Source of the DNA: an uncultured bacterium
GTDB taxonomy: Bacteria > Bacillota > Clostridia > Oscillospirales > Acutalibacteraceae
Length of the DNA stretch: 63,716 bases
Direction of reading: 5' to 3'
NCBI GenBank assembly: GCA_905215055.1
Contig: CAJMOH010000010.1
Span: 1-63,716, forward strand
Shown here: in pieces, positions 15,808-24,543 of the stretch
Layout of the letters: each line of letters opens with the position of its first letter
How positions within the stretch are numbered: the stretch's first letter is position 1
Notes under the pieces: generated by a model
What the model saw: the letters and a program-made list of their open reading frames with translations, nothing else
The model's database searches: none
What the model was told of the DNA's origin: nothing
Position numbers and translations under genes: made by a program

Positions 15808-17883
15808 TTATTTCTCTTTTGAAAAGGGCAGCAGGGGCGTCACCTCTCCCACGCAGGTGACAGCCAGCTGGTGCATGGCCCGGGTGCAGGCCACATACAG
15901 CAGATTTCTGTCAAAATCCGTGTGATAGTTTTCCCCATCCGCCTGGGGTACCAGCACCTGGTCAAACTCCAGGCCCTTGGACATCTGGATGGACAGCACA
16001 GTGGCGCCGTTTTGAAAGGAGCTGCTCTCCGGAGTGACCAGATTCACCTCCGCCCCCCGGGCTTTTAGTTTCTCGTACAGGGCCGCGGCCTGGGAATTGG
16101 TGTGGGTGACAATGCCCAAAGCATTGTACTTGCCCTGGTGAAAGGCCTCTACCTGGCGGCAGATTTCCGCCAGCTCCTCCTCCTCCGTGGGGAAAACCCC
16201 CAGGGACGGGGCGGGGCCATGGCGCTCTACCGCCTGAAAATCCTGCTGCCGGACAATTTCCTTGGCAAAGTGGATGATCTCCCAGGTGGAGCGGTAGCTC
16301 TTCTCCAGGCGCATCAGCTGGGAACCCTGGTACAGCTGGTGCAGGTCCTCCAGGGTGTAGGGGGAGTAGGGATTGATGGACTGGCTGAAATCCCCCAGAA
16401 TGGTCTTGGGACACTGGAACAGCAGGTTCAGCACCGCGTACTGAATGGGGCTGTAATCCTGCATTTCGTCAATGACCAGGTGCTTGATCAGCCGGCTTTG
16501 CTGCAGGCCCGTAAAGGCCGCCTGCAAATAGAGGTAGGGGTACACGTCGTTCCACTCCAGCACCCCCTTTTGGAAGGGCTTGTAAAGCTTGGCCCGCTCC
16601 TTGCCCAGCTGCCGGAAAAAGGCCCGGTATGCTGAAAGGGTGGTTTTCATGGTGAGCATCTTCCGCAGGGCCTGGAAAATCTGGTTCCGGTGGGGCGGGC
16701 GCTCCTCCCGGAGAAACTCGTTCTCCAGCCGGGAATGAATGTCGTCGGCGGTCATTTCCAGCCGCTTCATCAGAGGATAGCGCTTGTACACGTCCACACG
16801 CTGCTGAATCCACTCCGCCGGCACCTTCCAGTCCTTGTACTCGTAGTTTTGGGGTTGGAAGGCCAGCTTGGGCAGCCGGGCAATAAAGTCGTCCATCAGC
16901 CGGACAAACTCCACGGTGGACTTAAACCGCACCCGCTCCTCCCAGGCGGGGTCAGAGGTTTCCAGCGGGTCCCGGTCCCCCACAAAGTCCACTCCGTCCT
17001 CCAGCTGCACCAGGGCCAGGTCCTCCAGGCTGGCCTCGAAGATAGGCTCCTCCCCCAGCTCTGGCAGCACCCCGGCAATGTAGTCTCCAAACACCTTGTT
17101 GGGGGAGATGATGGTCACGTTCTGGGCCTTGATGGTGTTGCGGTAGCGGTAGAGCAGAAAGGCCACCCGGTGCAGGGCAATGCTGGTTTTTCCAGAGCCC
17201 GCCACCCCCTGGATGATGAGCACCTTGGCCTTCTCGTTGCGGATAATCTGGTTCTGCTCCTTCTGGATGGTGGAGATGATGGATTTCATCTTTTCGTCCG
17301 AGGTGTGGGCCAGCTCCTGCTGGAGAATGTCGTCCTGGATATTCTGGGAGGAGTCAAAGGCGTATTCCATCTCCCCGTTTACAATCTTGAACTGGCGCTT
17401 TAGGGTGATCTCCCCGTCGGTGCGGCCCTGGGGCGCGTCATAGTGGGCCGGCCCCAGCTCGAAGTCGTAAAACATGCTGGCCACGGGAGAGCGCCAATCG
17501 ATGACATACAGCTGCCGCTGGAACCGGAAGGCGTACAGCCCAATGTAATAGGGAGCGCTTTCCCCCTCCTCCTGAGAGCGAAAGTCGATGCGGGCAAAGT
17601 AGGGAGAGGCCTTGGTCTTTTGCAGCCTGTCCCGGTGAGCCACCACCGACACGCCCTGGGCGTCAATCTGGCTGAGCATCTGCTGGCTTTGGAACATATC
17701 CCGGGCGTTGTCCTCGCCCCGGCGGTCCGCCAGGTACTGCTGAGCCTCCCGGTACTCCTCGTCCATTTTCTCCACCGTGCGCTGAGCCTCTTCCAGCTCT
17801 TGGTTCACCATGTCTAAAATTCTGTCAAGATGGGCAAGCTCCTCTGGGGGAGCGCTTTGCTGGGCCGTCCTTTCCTGGTCCAT
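15808..17883 (-). CDS. helD: HelD-like superfamily 1 helicase (RNA polymerase recycling factor)
   Basis: ATP-driven factor related to UvrD/Rep that in Firmicutes binds RNA polymerase and frees stalled complexes. The 691 residues show an N-terminal coiled coil (about 15-90) proposed to reach the polymerase channel, a beta-rich segment with YYIGLYAFR and DWRSPVASMFY, Walker A GVAGSGKTS, LVIDEMQDYSPIQY (motif II), ILGDFSQSI, and a C-terminal LLYVACTRAMHQL motif VI. AAGGAGG lies 7 nt before ATG 17883, and an extended -10 TGCTATACT (17929-17937, minus) is a likely promoter. Confidence 0.9.
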   Translation of the reverse strand: MDQERTAQQSAPPEELAHLDRILDMVNQELEEAQRTVEKMDEEYREAQQYLADRRGEDNARDMFQSQQMLSQIDAQGVSVVAHRDRLQKTKASPYFARIDFRSQEEGESAPYYIGLYAFRFQRQLYVIDWRSPVASMFYDFELGPAHYDAPQGRTDGEITLKRQFKIVNGEMEYAFDSSQNIQDDILQQELAHTSDEKMKSIISTIQKEQNQIIRNEKAKVLIIQGVAGSGKTSIALHRVAFLLYRYRNTIKAQNVTIISPNKVFGDYIAGVLPELGEEPIFEASLEDLALVQLEDGVDFVGDRDPLETSDPAWEERVRFKSTVEFVRLMDDFIARLPKLAFQPQNYEYKDWKVPAEWIQQRVDVYKRYPLMKRLEMTADDIHSRLENEFLREERPPHRNQIFQALRKMLTMKTTLSAYRAFFRQLGKERAKLYKPFQKGVLEWNDVYPYLYLQAAFTGLQQSRLIKHLVIDEMQDYSPIQYAVLNLLFQCPKTILGDFSQSINPYSPYTLEDLHQLYQGSQLMRLEKSYRSTWEIIHFAKEIVRQQDFQAVERHGPAPSLGVFPTEEEELAEICRQVEAFHQGKYNALGIVTHTNSQAAALYEKLKARGAEVNLVTPESSSFQNGATVLSIQMSKGLEFDQVLVPQADGENYHTDFDRNLLYVACTRAMHQLAVTCVGEVTPLLPFSKEK

Positions 17884-17983
17884 GAGAGTACCTCCTTTTT
17901 TCCCTGTTCTTCTGCTGTCGTATAGAAAGTATAGCAGAAATTCAAAAAAAGACTAGACTTATTTTTCTGGCTGTGGTATGTTA

Positions 17984-18074
17984 TATACTAGATGTATCCA
18001 AAACGAGAGACATGTTTCTCTTGACACTTCTGTATAACACAGACAGCACAAGCGGTGAAAGGCCGCTTTTTTTC
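17984..18074 (+). promoter_or_regulatory. Leader with intrinsic terminator ahead of the glycan cluster
   Basis: A -10-like TATACT (17984-17989) is followed by a near-palindrome gagagaCATGtttctc and then by a terminator, AGCGG (18051-18055) / CCGCT (18063-18067) plus T7, 55 nt before the tagF-like start. A TTGACA occurs at 18021 but lacks a good -10. This layout suggests premature termination or a short RNA; the ligand or factor is unknown. Confidence 0.5.
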
Positions 18075-18128
18075 ATCCTCGCCGGGTTAAAGACCGGTAA
18101 AAAACAGATTAAGAAAGGGGAAAACGCT

Positions 18129-19277
18129 GTGGGAAAGCTGGCCGTCCTCTCTAAAAAAGCGGTGCGGGATCTGCTGTGGCAGGTCCTTTCCCTGCTGCCC
18201 AAAAACGGCAACAAGGCTGTGTGCCAAAGCTTTTACGGCCGGGGCTATTCCGACAGCCCCAAGGCTGTGGCGGACGAGCTGCTGGCCCGGGGCTGGAGGG
18301 TCTACTGGACCGTGAAGGGTCCCCAGGAAGCCGCCACCCTGCCCCCCGGCGTCACGCCCCTGGTGGTGGAAAGCCCCCGGGCCATCTTCCACCTGTGTAC
18401 CGCCGGGGTGTGGGTGGACAACTGCCGCAAATGGGCCTACACCCAAAAGCGGGGGAACACCTGCTATGTGCAGACCTGGCACGGGTTTCCCCTCAAGCGC
18501 ATTGAGGGAGACGCGGAGGACGCCCTGCCCGGGGACTACCTGCGAGCCGCCAAAAAGGACTCCCGCATGGGGGACCTGTTTTTGTCCAACAGCCGGTTTT
18601 TAACGGACATCTACCGTCGGGGCTTTTGGTATGAGGGGGCGGTGCTGGAGGAGGGCTTTCCCCGCAACGACATGCTCTCCAGGCCCCAGCCGGAGCTGGC
18701 GGAAAAGGTTCGCCAGGCGCTGGACCTGCCCCGGGACAGGCGGCTGCTGCTGTACGCCCCCACCTTCCGCAAGGACAAGGGTCTCTCCGCCTATGACATG
18801 GACTACGCCCGGTGCGTCAGGGCCTTGGAGCGGCGCTTTGGGGGGCGGTGGCTCATTCTGGCCAAGCTGCACCCCAATATCGCCGAGAAGGCCGCTCAGA
18901 TGAACCTGGACCCCCAGGTGATTCGCAACGCCTCGGACTATCCCGACATTCAAGAACTGTACATGGCCTGCGACGCCATGATTACCGACTACTCCTCGGT
19001 GATGTTTGACTTTCTCATCACCGGGAAGCCCTGCGTTCTCTACGTCAACGACCTGGCGGCCTACAAAAGCGACCGCAACTTCTACTTTGACATTGACAAA
19101 CTGCCCTTTGCCCGGGCGGAAACCAACGGCCAGCTGGAGGAGATTCTGCTGGGCTTTGACCAGCGGGAGCAGAACCGCCGGGTGGGAGATTTCTGCCGGG
19201 AGTTCGGCATTCAGGAAAGCGGCGCCGCCGCCCGCCGGACCGTGGACTATTTGGAACGGCGCCGAAAGAAAGGATGA
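18129..19277 (+). CDS. CDP-glycerol:poly(glycerophosphate) glycerophosphotransferase-like
   Basis: TagF/TagB family enzyme transferring glycerol phosphate from CDP-glycerol to a growing wall polymer on the cytosolic face. The 382 residues contain VQTWHGFPLKRIEGD, FLSNSRFLTDIYRRGF, GFPRNDML, LLYAPTFRKDKG, LAKLHPNI and MITDYSSVMFDFLITGKPCVLY, all signature blocks of the family. GTG 18129 is chosen with AAAGGGG 8 nt upstream; the frame is open further upstream through the leader terminator. A linkage-unit primase role (TagB) or polymerase role (TagF) cannot be separated by sequence. The tagD-like gene follows by 7 nt. Confidence 0.9.
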   Translation: MGKLAVLSKKAVRDLLWQVLSLLPKNGNKAVCQSFYGRGYSDSPKAVADELLARGWRVYWTVKGPQEAATLPPGVTPLVVESPRAIFHLCTAGVWVDNCRKWAYTQKRGNTCYVQTWHGFPLKRIEGDAEDALPGDYLRAAKKDSRMGDLFLSNSRFLTDIYRRGFWYEGAVLEEGFPRNDMLSRPQPELAEKVRQALDLPRDRRLLLYAPTFRKDKGLSAYDMDYARCVRALERRFGGRWLILAKLHPNIAEKAAQMNLDPQVIRNASDYPDIQELYMACDAMITDYSSVMFDFLITGKPCVLYVNDLAAYKSDRNFYFDIDKLPFARAETNGQLEEILLGFDQREQNRRVGDFCREFGIQESGAAARRTVDYLERRRKKG

Positions 19278-19284
19278 TGGATCG

Positions 19285-19674
19285 ATGAAGCGCGTAATCA
19301 CCTATGGCACCTTTGACCTGCTGCACTACGGACACATCAACCTGCTCCGCCGGGCGAAGCAGTATGGCGACTATCTGATTGTGGCCCTCTCCACCGACGA
19401 ATTCAACTGGAATGAAAAGCACAAAAAGTGCTACTTCTCCTATGAAAAGCGCAAGCAGCTGCTGGAGGCCATCCGCTATGTGGACCTGGTCATTCCCGAG
19501 GAGAGTTGGGACCAGAAAGCCCGGGACGTGAAGGAATACCATGTGGATACCTTCGTCATGGGGGACGACTGGGAGGGAAAGTTCGACTTTCTCAAGGACC
19601 AGTGCCAGGTGGTCTATCTGCCCCGCACCCCGGAAATCTCCACCACGCAAATCAAAAAGGACTTGGAAAAATAA
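19285..19674 (+). CDS. tagD: Glycerol-3-phosphate cytidylyltransferase
   Basis: Makes CDP-glycerol from CTP and glycerol 3-phosphate. The 129-residue protein has the nucleotidyltransferase motifs GTFDLLHYGHINLLRRAK (HxGH class), NEKHKKCYFSYEKR, MGDDWEGKFDF and TPEISTTQIK, matching TagD/GCT closely. It follows the glycerophosphotransferase and precedes a strong terminator, making a two-gene unit. Its substrate would come from GpsA. Confidence 0.95.
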   Translation: MKRVITYGTFDLLHYGHINLLRRAKQYGDYLIVALSTDEFNWNEKHKKCYFSYEKRKQLLEAIRYVDLVIPEESWDQKARDVKEYHVDTFVMGDDWEGKFDFLKDQCQVVYLPRTPEISTTQIKKDLEK

Positions 19675-19689
19675 GGTTTTCAATGCGTC

Positions 19690-19721
19690 AAGCGCCCAGG
19701 AGCTGCCTGGGCGCTTTTTTC
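19690..19721 (+). terminator. Terminator after tagD
   Basis: AGCGCCCAGG (19691-19700) pairs with CCTGGGCGCT (19706-19715), then T6. Confidence 0.92.
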
Positions 19722-19813
19722 GCGCCTCTTTTCGCCGCCAGAAAGGCGCCGCCGGGAATAAATCTCCAAAAAAGGGCAAAGACTGCTAGTAAGCTTTTTG
19801 GGGAGGTGAGGCT

Positions 19814-21034
19814 TTGGACAAGCACATTTTACTCCTGGCCACCACCAACGACTTTCTTTTGAAATTCGAGGCGGACAACGTGTCTCTGCTGCAAGCCATG
19901 GGCTACACCGTTCACTATGCCGCCAACATGGAGGAGCCGGACTACATCTCCGACAGGGAGCGGATCCGGGCGATGGGCGTGCTGCCCCATCACATTGCCA
20001 TTGCCCGCTCCCCCTATCTGGTGGAGGGCAATCGCCGGGCCTTAAACCAGGTGCTGGCCCTGATCCGCCGGTGGGGAATCTGCGCCATCCACTGTCATAC
20101 CCCGGTAGGGGGGCTGGTGGGAAGGCTGGCGGGACGGCTGTCCCCCGCAAAGCCCGTGGTGGTGTACACGGCCCACGGGTTTCACTTTTACCGGGGAGCG
20201 CCCCTGTACAACCAGCTGGCCTTTTACCCGGTGGAATGGGCCTTGGCCCGCTATACGGATATTCTGGCCACCATCAACGCCGAGGATTACCGGGCCGCCC
20301 GGCGGCTGCCCATCAAACGGGGCGGCAAGGTGTTCCGCCTGCCGGGAGCGGGCCTGAACCGCCGGGTCTTTGCCCCTCTGCCCGGGCAGGAGCGCCAGGC
20401 TCTGCGCAGGGAGCTGGGCGTGGGGCCGGAGGACTTTCTCCTGCTCTCCCTGGGGGAGCTGAACCTGAACAAAAACCATCAGGTGGTGCTGGAGGCCCTG
20501 TCTCTGCTGGGGCAGCGCCCAGGCGGGCTGAAGGGTATCCGCTACGGCATTTGCGGAGAGGGCTTTGCCCGGCCCCGGCTGGAGGAGGAAATCCGCCGCC
20601 GGGGGCTGGGGGAGATTGTCACCCTGTACGGCTACCGCCGGGATATTCCCCGGCTTCTGGGCTGTGCCGACGCCACGGTGTTTCCCTCCCGTCGGGAGGG
20701 GCTGGGCATGGCGGGGCTGGAATCCCTGGCCATGGGGGTGCCGGTAATCGCCGCGGACAACCGGGGCACCCGGGAATACATGGTCTTTGGAAAAAACGGT
20801 CTGATCTATCCCTGGGACGACCCCGCTGGCTTTGCCAGGGGAATTTCCCTGCTGCGGGGGATGGACCCCCGGCGGCGGGAGCTGCTTTCCCGCCGGTGCG
20901 TGGACTCTGTGGCTCCCTTTGACAGAACCCGCGCCCAAGCCGCCATGAAGCAGGTCTATGGGGAGATGGACCGGAAAGTGAGGGAACGCTATGAAGGAAC
21001 AACCCTTGGTCAGCGTGCTGATGGGATCCTATAA
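19814..21034 (+). CDS. Glycosyltransferase family 4
   Basis: A 406-residue GT-B enzyme. The N-terminal domain has VVVYTAHGFHFYRGAPLYNQ and the C-terminal domain the GT1/GT4 pattern SLGELNLNKNHQVVLEAL, YRRDIPRLLGCADATVFPSRREGLGMAGLESLAMGVPVIAA with the E-x7-E signature. This set resembles capsule/teichoic sugar transferases of the EpsD/CapJ kind; donor and acceptor are unknown. Start is TTG 19814 with GGGAGG 7 nt upstream. It opens the second unit of the cluster and overlaps the next gene by 44 nt. Confidence 0.88.
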   Translation: MDKHILLLATTNDFLLKFEADNVSLLQAMGYTVHYAANMEEPDYISDRERIRAMGVLPHHIAIARSPYLVEGNRRALNQVLALIRRWGICAIHCHTPVGGLVGRLAGRLSPAKPVVVYTAHGFHFYRGAPLYNQLAFYPVEWALARYTDILATINAEDYRAARRLPIKRGGKVFRLPGAGLNRRVFAPLPGQERQALRRELGVGPEDFLLLSLGELNLNKNHQVVLEALSLLGQRPGGLKGIRYGICGEGFARPRLEEEIRRRGLGEIVTLYGYRRDIPRLLGCADATVFPSRREGLGMAGLESLAMGVPVIAADNRGTREYMVFGKNGLIYPWDDPAGFARGISLLRGMDPRRRELLSRRCVDSVAPFDRTRAQAAMKQVYGEMDRKVRERYEGTTLGQRADGIL

Positions 21035-21794
21035 TCCCAGGTGGGACAGGCTGCGCCGGGCGGTGGAATCCCTGCAAGAGCAGACGCTGCAAAGCTGGGA
21101 GCTGGTTCTGTGGGACGACGGCTCCTCTCCCCGGGGAGCCATGACCTTGGAGCAGGCCGCCGCTCTGGACTGCCGCATCCGCCTGTACCGGGGAGAGGAA
21201 AACCGGGGCCTGGGCTATGCCTTGAACCGGTGCGCCCAGCGGTCCAGGGGGGTGTACCTGGCCCGGCTGGACGACGACGACCGCTGCCATCCCCGAAGGC
21301 TGGAGCGCCAGGTCTCCCTTCTGCAATCCCACCCCTGCTGGGATTGGGTGGGCAGCGCCGCCCTGCTGGTGGACCGCTGGGGACCTTGGGGCCGGCTGGT
21401 TCCCCCCGAGTATCCCCAGGCCGGGGATTTTCTCCTCCACTCCCCCTACATTCACCCTTCGGTGATGTTCCGCCGCCAGGCGCTGGAGGAGACAGGAGGA
21501 TACAGCCAATCCCCCCGGCACCTGGGCTGTGAGGACTACGAGCTGTTTTTTCGGCTGCACGCCCGGGGGCGGCGGGGCTACAACCTGCAAACGCCCCTGC
21601 TGGCCTATTGGGAGGACCGGGACTCCTACCGCCGCCGGAGCGTTTCCCGCCGCCTGCGGGAAGCCGCCCTGCGGGGAGAGGGCTTTGCCGCCCTGGGGAT
21701 CTCTCCGCCCCTGGCGGCCTGGGGAATTCTGCGGCCCCTGGCGGCCTGCCTGGTACCGGGCCGAGTTCTGCACTGGGTCAAGCGCCGTGGATAG
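20991..21794 (+). CDS. Glycosyltransferase family 2
   Basis: A 267-residue GT-A enzyme. Motifs: PLVSVLMGSYNPRWDRLRRAVES, ELVLWDDGSS, ENRGLGYALNRC, YLARLDDDDRCHPRRLE (DxD metal site) and the acceptor-side GGYSQSPRHLGCEDYELFFRL (ED base). There is no membrane segment. It is translationally coupled to both neighbours (44-nt and 8-nt overlaps). The sugar is unknown. Confidence 0.9.
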   Translation: MKEQPLVSVLMGSYNPRWDRLRRAVESLQEQTLQSWELVLWDDGSSPRGAMTLEQAAALDCRIRLYRGEENRGLGYALNRCAQRSRGVYLARLDDDDRCHPRRLERQVSLLQSHPCWDWVGSAALLVDRWGPWGRLVPPEYPQAGDFLLHSPYIHPSVMFRRQALEETGGYSQSPRHLGCEDYELFFRLHARGRRGYNLQTPLLAYWEDRDSYRRRSVSRRLREAALRGEGFAALGISPPLAAWGILRPLAACLVPGRVLHWVKRRG

Positions 21795-23082
21795 CCTGGA
21801 AACCCTCAGCCGCCGGGTTTTGGCCCCCGCCGCGGGAGCCTTTACCCAGTGGGTGCTGAAGCGGGCCTTGGAGGACCGGGTTTCCCGGCTGTACTTTCTG
21901 GCCAGGGACGGCTGGTATTTCTACCGGCTGGCAAAGGGCCTCTGCGCCGCTTGGAGCCTGCCCCTGGACTGCCGGTACCTGTACGGCTCCCGGTACGCCT
22001 GGCGGATGCCTCTTTATGGGCAGGACCCTGTCAGGGCCGTCTCTCAGCTGTGCGGGAAGGCTCTGGGCCTGACCCCTGGGCGGGTGCTGGAGCAAGCCGG
22101 CCTTTCCCCTGGAGAGCGGCGGGAAATTCTCGCCGCTCTGGGAGTGGAGGAAGCAGCGCCGCTGTCCTCCAGCCGGGAACGAAGCGCCCTGAAGAGAAAG
22201 CTGCTGGACTGCCCTCTCTTTCTTCAAGGACTGAGGAACCGCTCCCGGATGGCGCTGCCACCCTTCGCCGGATATCTCCGGCAGGAGGGGCTGCTGGACG
22301 GAACCTCCTGGGCCTTGGTGGACAGCGGCTGGATGGGATCCACCCAGGAAACGCTGGCCCAGGCCCTGTCCCTGCTGGGGCAGCGGGGAACGCCTCGAGG
22401 GTATTATGCCGGCCTGTACCGGGCGCCCGCCGCGGGCCTTTGGGACTGCTGCTTCTTCCGGCCCGGCCGGGACCTGAAACGCCAGGCGGTTTTTGAGCCA
22501 AGCCTGTTTGAAGGGGTATTCTCCGCTCCCCAGGGCATGACTCTGGGCTATCGGGAACAGGAGGGCCGGTTTGTCCCTGTTTTGGGAAAGCCCCGGCCAG
22601 CTCTTCCCAGCCTTGAGCAAGCCCTTCTCCAGCATGGGGAAGGCCTGGGGAAAAGGCCGCCCTTTGGGGAGCTGGCGGGGGAAATGACCCTTGCCTGGAG
22701 CAATCTGGCCCGGCTGATGGTCCGCCCCACTCGGGAGCAGGCCCTGGCGCTGAGCGGGCTGGTCTTTTCCGACGGGCCGCTGGAACAGGAGGGACTGCTG
22801 GCCCAGCCCCTCACCAGGAGGGAGCTGAGGGACAGCCTGCTTCTTTCCCGGGTACTGGGGAGAAACCCCCTCCGCTCCAGCCCCTGGATGCCCGGCAGCG
22901 CCGCCCTGTCCCCGGTGGACCCAGAGCCGGTGTTCCGGGCCTTGGACCGGCTGCGGCTGGCAAGGGTGCTGGGGCTGGCGGGCCGGGAAATTCTTGCGCA
23001 TTGGGAGGAATGGACATGGAAAAAGGAGAACGAAGGCGGCAGTACTGGTTTGTCATCCAGCAGCTCACCGCCCGGGAGCTGA
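21787..23082 (+). CDS. Stand-alone COG5610-type C-terminal domain protein
   Basis: A 431-residue cytosolic protein not assigned by motif to a known enzyme. Its LYFLARDGWYFYRLAKGL segment, WALVDSGWMGSTQETL and the Arg/Leu-rich context match the C-terminal half of the COG5610 protein at 24544-26502 (LLFLSRDGEVLLQLYRRL, AVDIGWEGSGAVS), so it looks like that half without the HAD phosphatase domain. The start is GTG 21787, overlapping the previous stop by 8 nt; an open frame extends upstream but only as a shadow of the GT2 gene. The 3' end overlaps the tagG-like start by 67 nt. Role in glycan assembly is inferred from context. Confidence 0.7.
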   Translation: MDSLETLSRRVLAPAAGAFTQWVLKRALEDRVSRLYFLARDGWYFYRLAKGLCAAWSLPLDCRYLYGSRYAWRMPLYGQDPVRAVSQLCGKALGLTPGRVLEQAGLSPGERREILAALGVEEAAPLSSSRERSALKRKLLDCPLFLQGLRNRSRMALPPFAGYLRQEGLLDGTSWALVDSGWMGSTQETLAQALSLLGQRGTPRGYYAGLYRAPAAGLWDCCFFRPGRDLKRQAVFEPSLFEGVFSAPQGMTLGYREQEGRFVPVLGKPRPALPSLEQALLQHGEGLGKRPPFGELAGEMTLAWSNLARLMVRPTREQALALSGLVFSDGPLEQEGLLAQPLTRRELRDSLLLSRVLGRNPLRSSPWMPGSAALSPVDPEPVFRALDRLRLARVLGLAGREILAHWEEWTWKKENEGGSTGLSSSSSPPGS

Positions 23083-23789
23083 AGCGGAAATACGCCCGTT
23101 CCGTTTTGGGAATTCTGTGGAGCGTGCTGAACCCCCTGCTGTCCATGGCGGTGCTTTCCCTGATCTTTTCCCAGATGTTCCGCCGTTCCATTGAAAACTA
23201 TCCCATCTACTATTTGACGGGCTACCTGCTGTGGCAGGCCTTTACCGCCACCACCAACTCCGCCATGACCACCCTGGCGGACAACCGGGCCTTGCTGCTG
23301 AAGGTGAAGCTTCCCCTGGAGCTGTTCATCCTCACCAGGGGCTGCACCGCCCTGGTGAATTTGGGCTACTCCCTCATCGCCTATGGCGTGATGCTGGCGG
23401 TGTTCCGGATTCCCGTCACCTGGACGGCGGTGTTTTTGGTCCCCATTGTGGGGCTTCTGTTTCTCTTTTCCCTGGGGCTTTCCTATGGGCTGGCCGCGGC
23501 CTATGTGTTCTATGGGGACGTGCGCCACCTGTACTCCGTCACCCTGACGCTGTGGATGTACTGCTCCGCCATCTTTTACCCGGCGGACCAGCTCTCCGGC
23601 TGGATCCGGCAGGTGGTGGAGGCAAATCCCCTGTACCTGTACATCCGCTGCCTGCGGGGGGCGGTGATGGAGGGCCTGGCCCCCGCCGCCGCGGACACGG
23701 TGCTGATGGCCCTCTGGGGCGTGGGAATATACCTGCTGGGCTGGCTGCTGTTCCGCCGGCTGCGGGAACCTTTGCTGCAAAGGCTGTGA
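23016..23789 (+). CDS. tagG: ABC-2 type polysaccharide/teichoic acid export permease
   Basis: Membrane half of the transporter that moves the finished lipid-linked polymer across the membrane. 257 residues with six predicted membrane helices; the N-terminal QQLTARELKRKYARSVLGILWSVLNPLLSM is diagnostic of the family. ATG 23016 is preferred because GGAGG lies 7 nt upstream; an earlier ATG at 23010 is too close. It pairs with the ATPase 9 nt downstream. TagG versus a capsule exporter (KpsM/RfbA) depends only on the TagD/TagF neighbours. Confidence 0.9.
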   Translation: MEKGERRRQYWFVIQQLTARELKRKYARSVLGILWSVLNPLLSMAVLSLIFSQMFRRSIENYPIYYLTGYLLWQAFTATTNSAMTTLADNRALLLKVKLPLELFILTRGCTALVNLGYSLIAYGVMLAVFRIPVTWTAVFLVPIVGLLFLFSLGLSYGLAAAYVFYGDVRHLYSVTLTLWMYCSAIFYPADQLSGWIRQVVEANPLYLYIRCLRGAVMEGLAPAAADTVLMALWGVGIYLLGWLLFRRLREPLLQRL

Positions 23790-23798
23790 GGTGAGGAC

Positions 23799-24533
23799 AT
23801 GAATCGTGACAATACCGCCATTGCCGCCCACCGGGTGACCATGGAATTCCGCCAGGGAGAACGGACCGCCGGCAGCCTGAAGGAGCTGCTGCTGCGGGGC
23901 CAGGGCAGGCGCCGCCGGTTCCGCGCTCTGGAGGACGTGAGCTTTTCCGTGGAGCGGGGCCAGGTGGTGGGACTGGTGGGCGCCAACGGCTCTGGCAAAA
24001 GCACCCTGCTGAAGATCATCGCCGGGGCGCTGAAGCCCACCTCCGGATGGGTGGAGGCAGATCGGGACAAGGTGCAGCTGCTGACCCTGGGAACCGGCTT
24101 TGACCCGGAACTGACCGGCCGGGAAAACTTGTTTTTAAACGGCGCCCTCATCGGACGGAGCCGGAAATTCCTGCGGGAGCACTATCAGGAGATTGTGGAC
24201 TTCGCCCAGCTCGGCCCCTTTATGGACGAGCCGGTAAAGACCTTTTCCTCCGGCATGGTGTCCCGGCTGGGGTTTGCCATCGCCACCGCCGGGGACGTGC
24301 CGGAGATTCTCATTCTGGACGAAGTGCTCAGCGTGGGGGACATGTTCTTTCGCAAAAAAAGCGAGGCCCGGGTTCGGGAGATGATCCACGGCGGCTCCAC
24401 CGTGCTGATTGTGTCCCACTCTCCCGGGGTCATCCGGGAAAACTGCACCCAGGCCCTTTGGCTGGACCGGGGAAGGCTGCGGGCCAGCGGCAGCCCCAAG
24501 GAGGTCTGCGCCGCCTATGAAAAAAGCCAGTAA
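23799..24533 (+). CDS. tagH: ABC transporter ATPase for polysaccharide/teichoic acid export
   Basis: 244-residue nucleotide-binding subunit partnering the permease. It shows Walker A GANGSGKST, a family-type TGRENLFLNG segment, the signature FSSGMVSRL, Walker B EILILDEVLSVGD and the switch HSPG. It lacks the long extracellular C-terminal domain of Bacillus TagH, so it is nearer the Wzt core or short TagH forms. The gene ends 10 nt before the HAD-family gene, whose AAAGGAG overlaps the stop codon. Confidence 0.92.
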   Translation: MNRDNTAIAAHRVTMEFRQGERTAGSLKELLLRGQGRRRRFRALEDVSFSVERGQVVGLVGANGSGKSTLLKIIAGALKPTSGWVEADRDKVQLLTLGTGFDPELTGRENLFLNGALIGRSRKFLREHYQEIVDFAQLGPFMDEPVKTFSSGMVSRLGFAIATAGDVPEILILDEVLSVGDMFFRKKSEARVREMIHGGSTVLIVSHSPGVIRENCTQALWLDRGRLRASGSPKEVCAAYEKSQ

Positions 24534-24543
24534 AGGAGACGCC

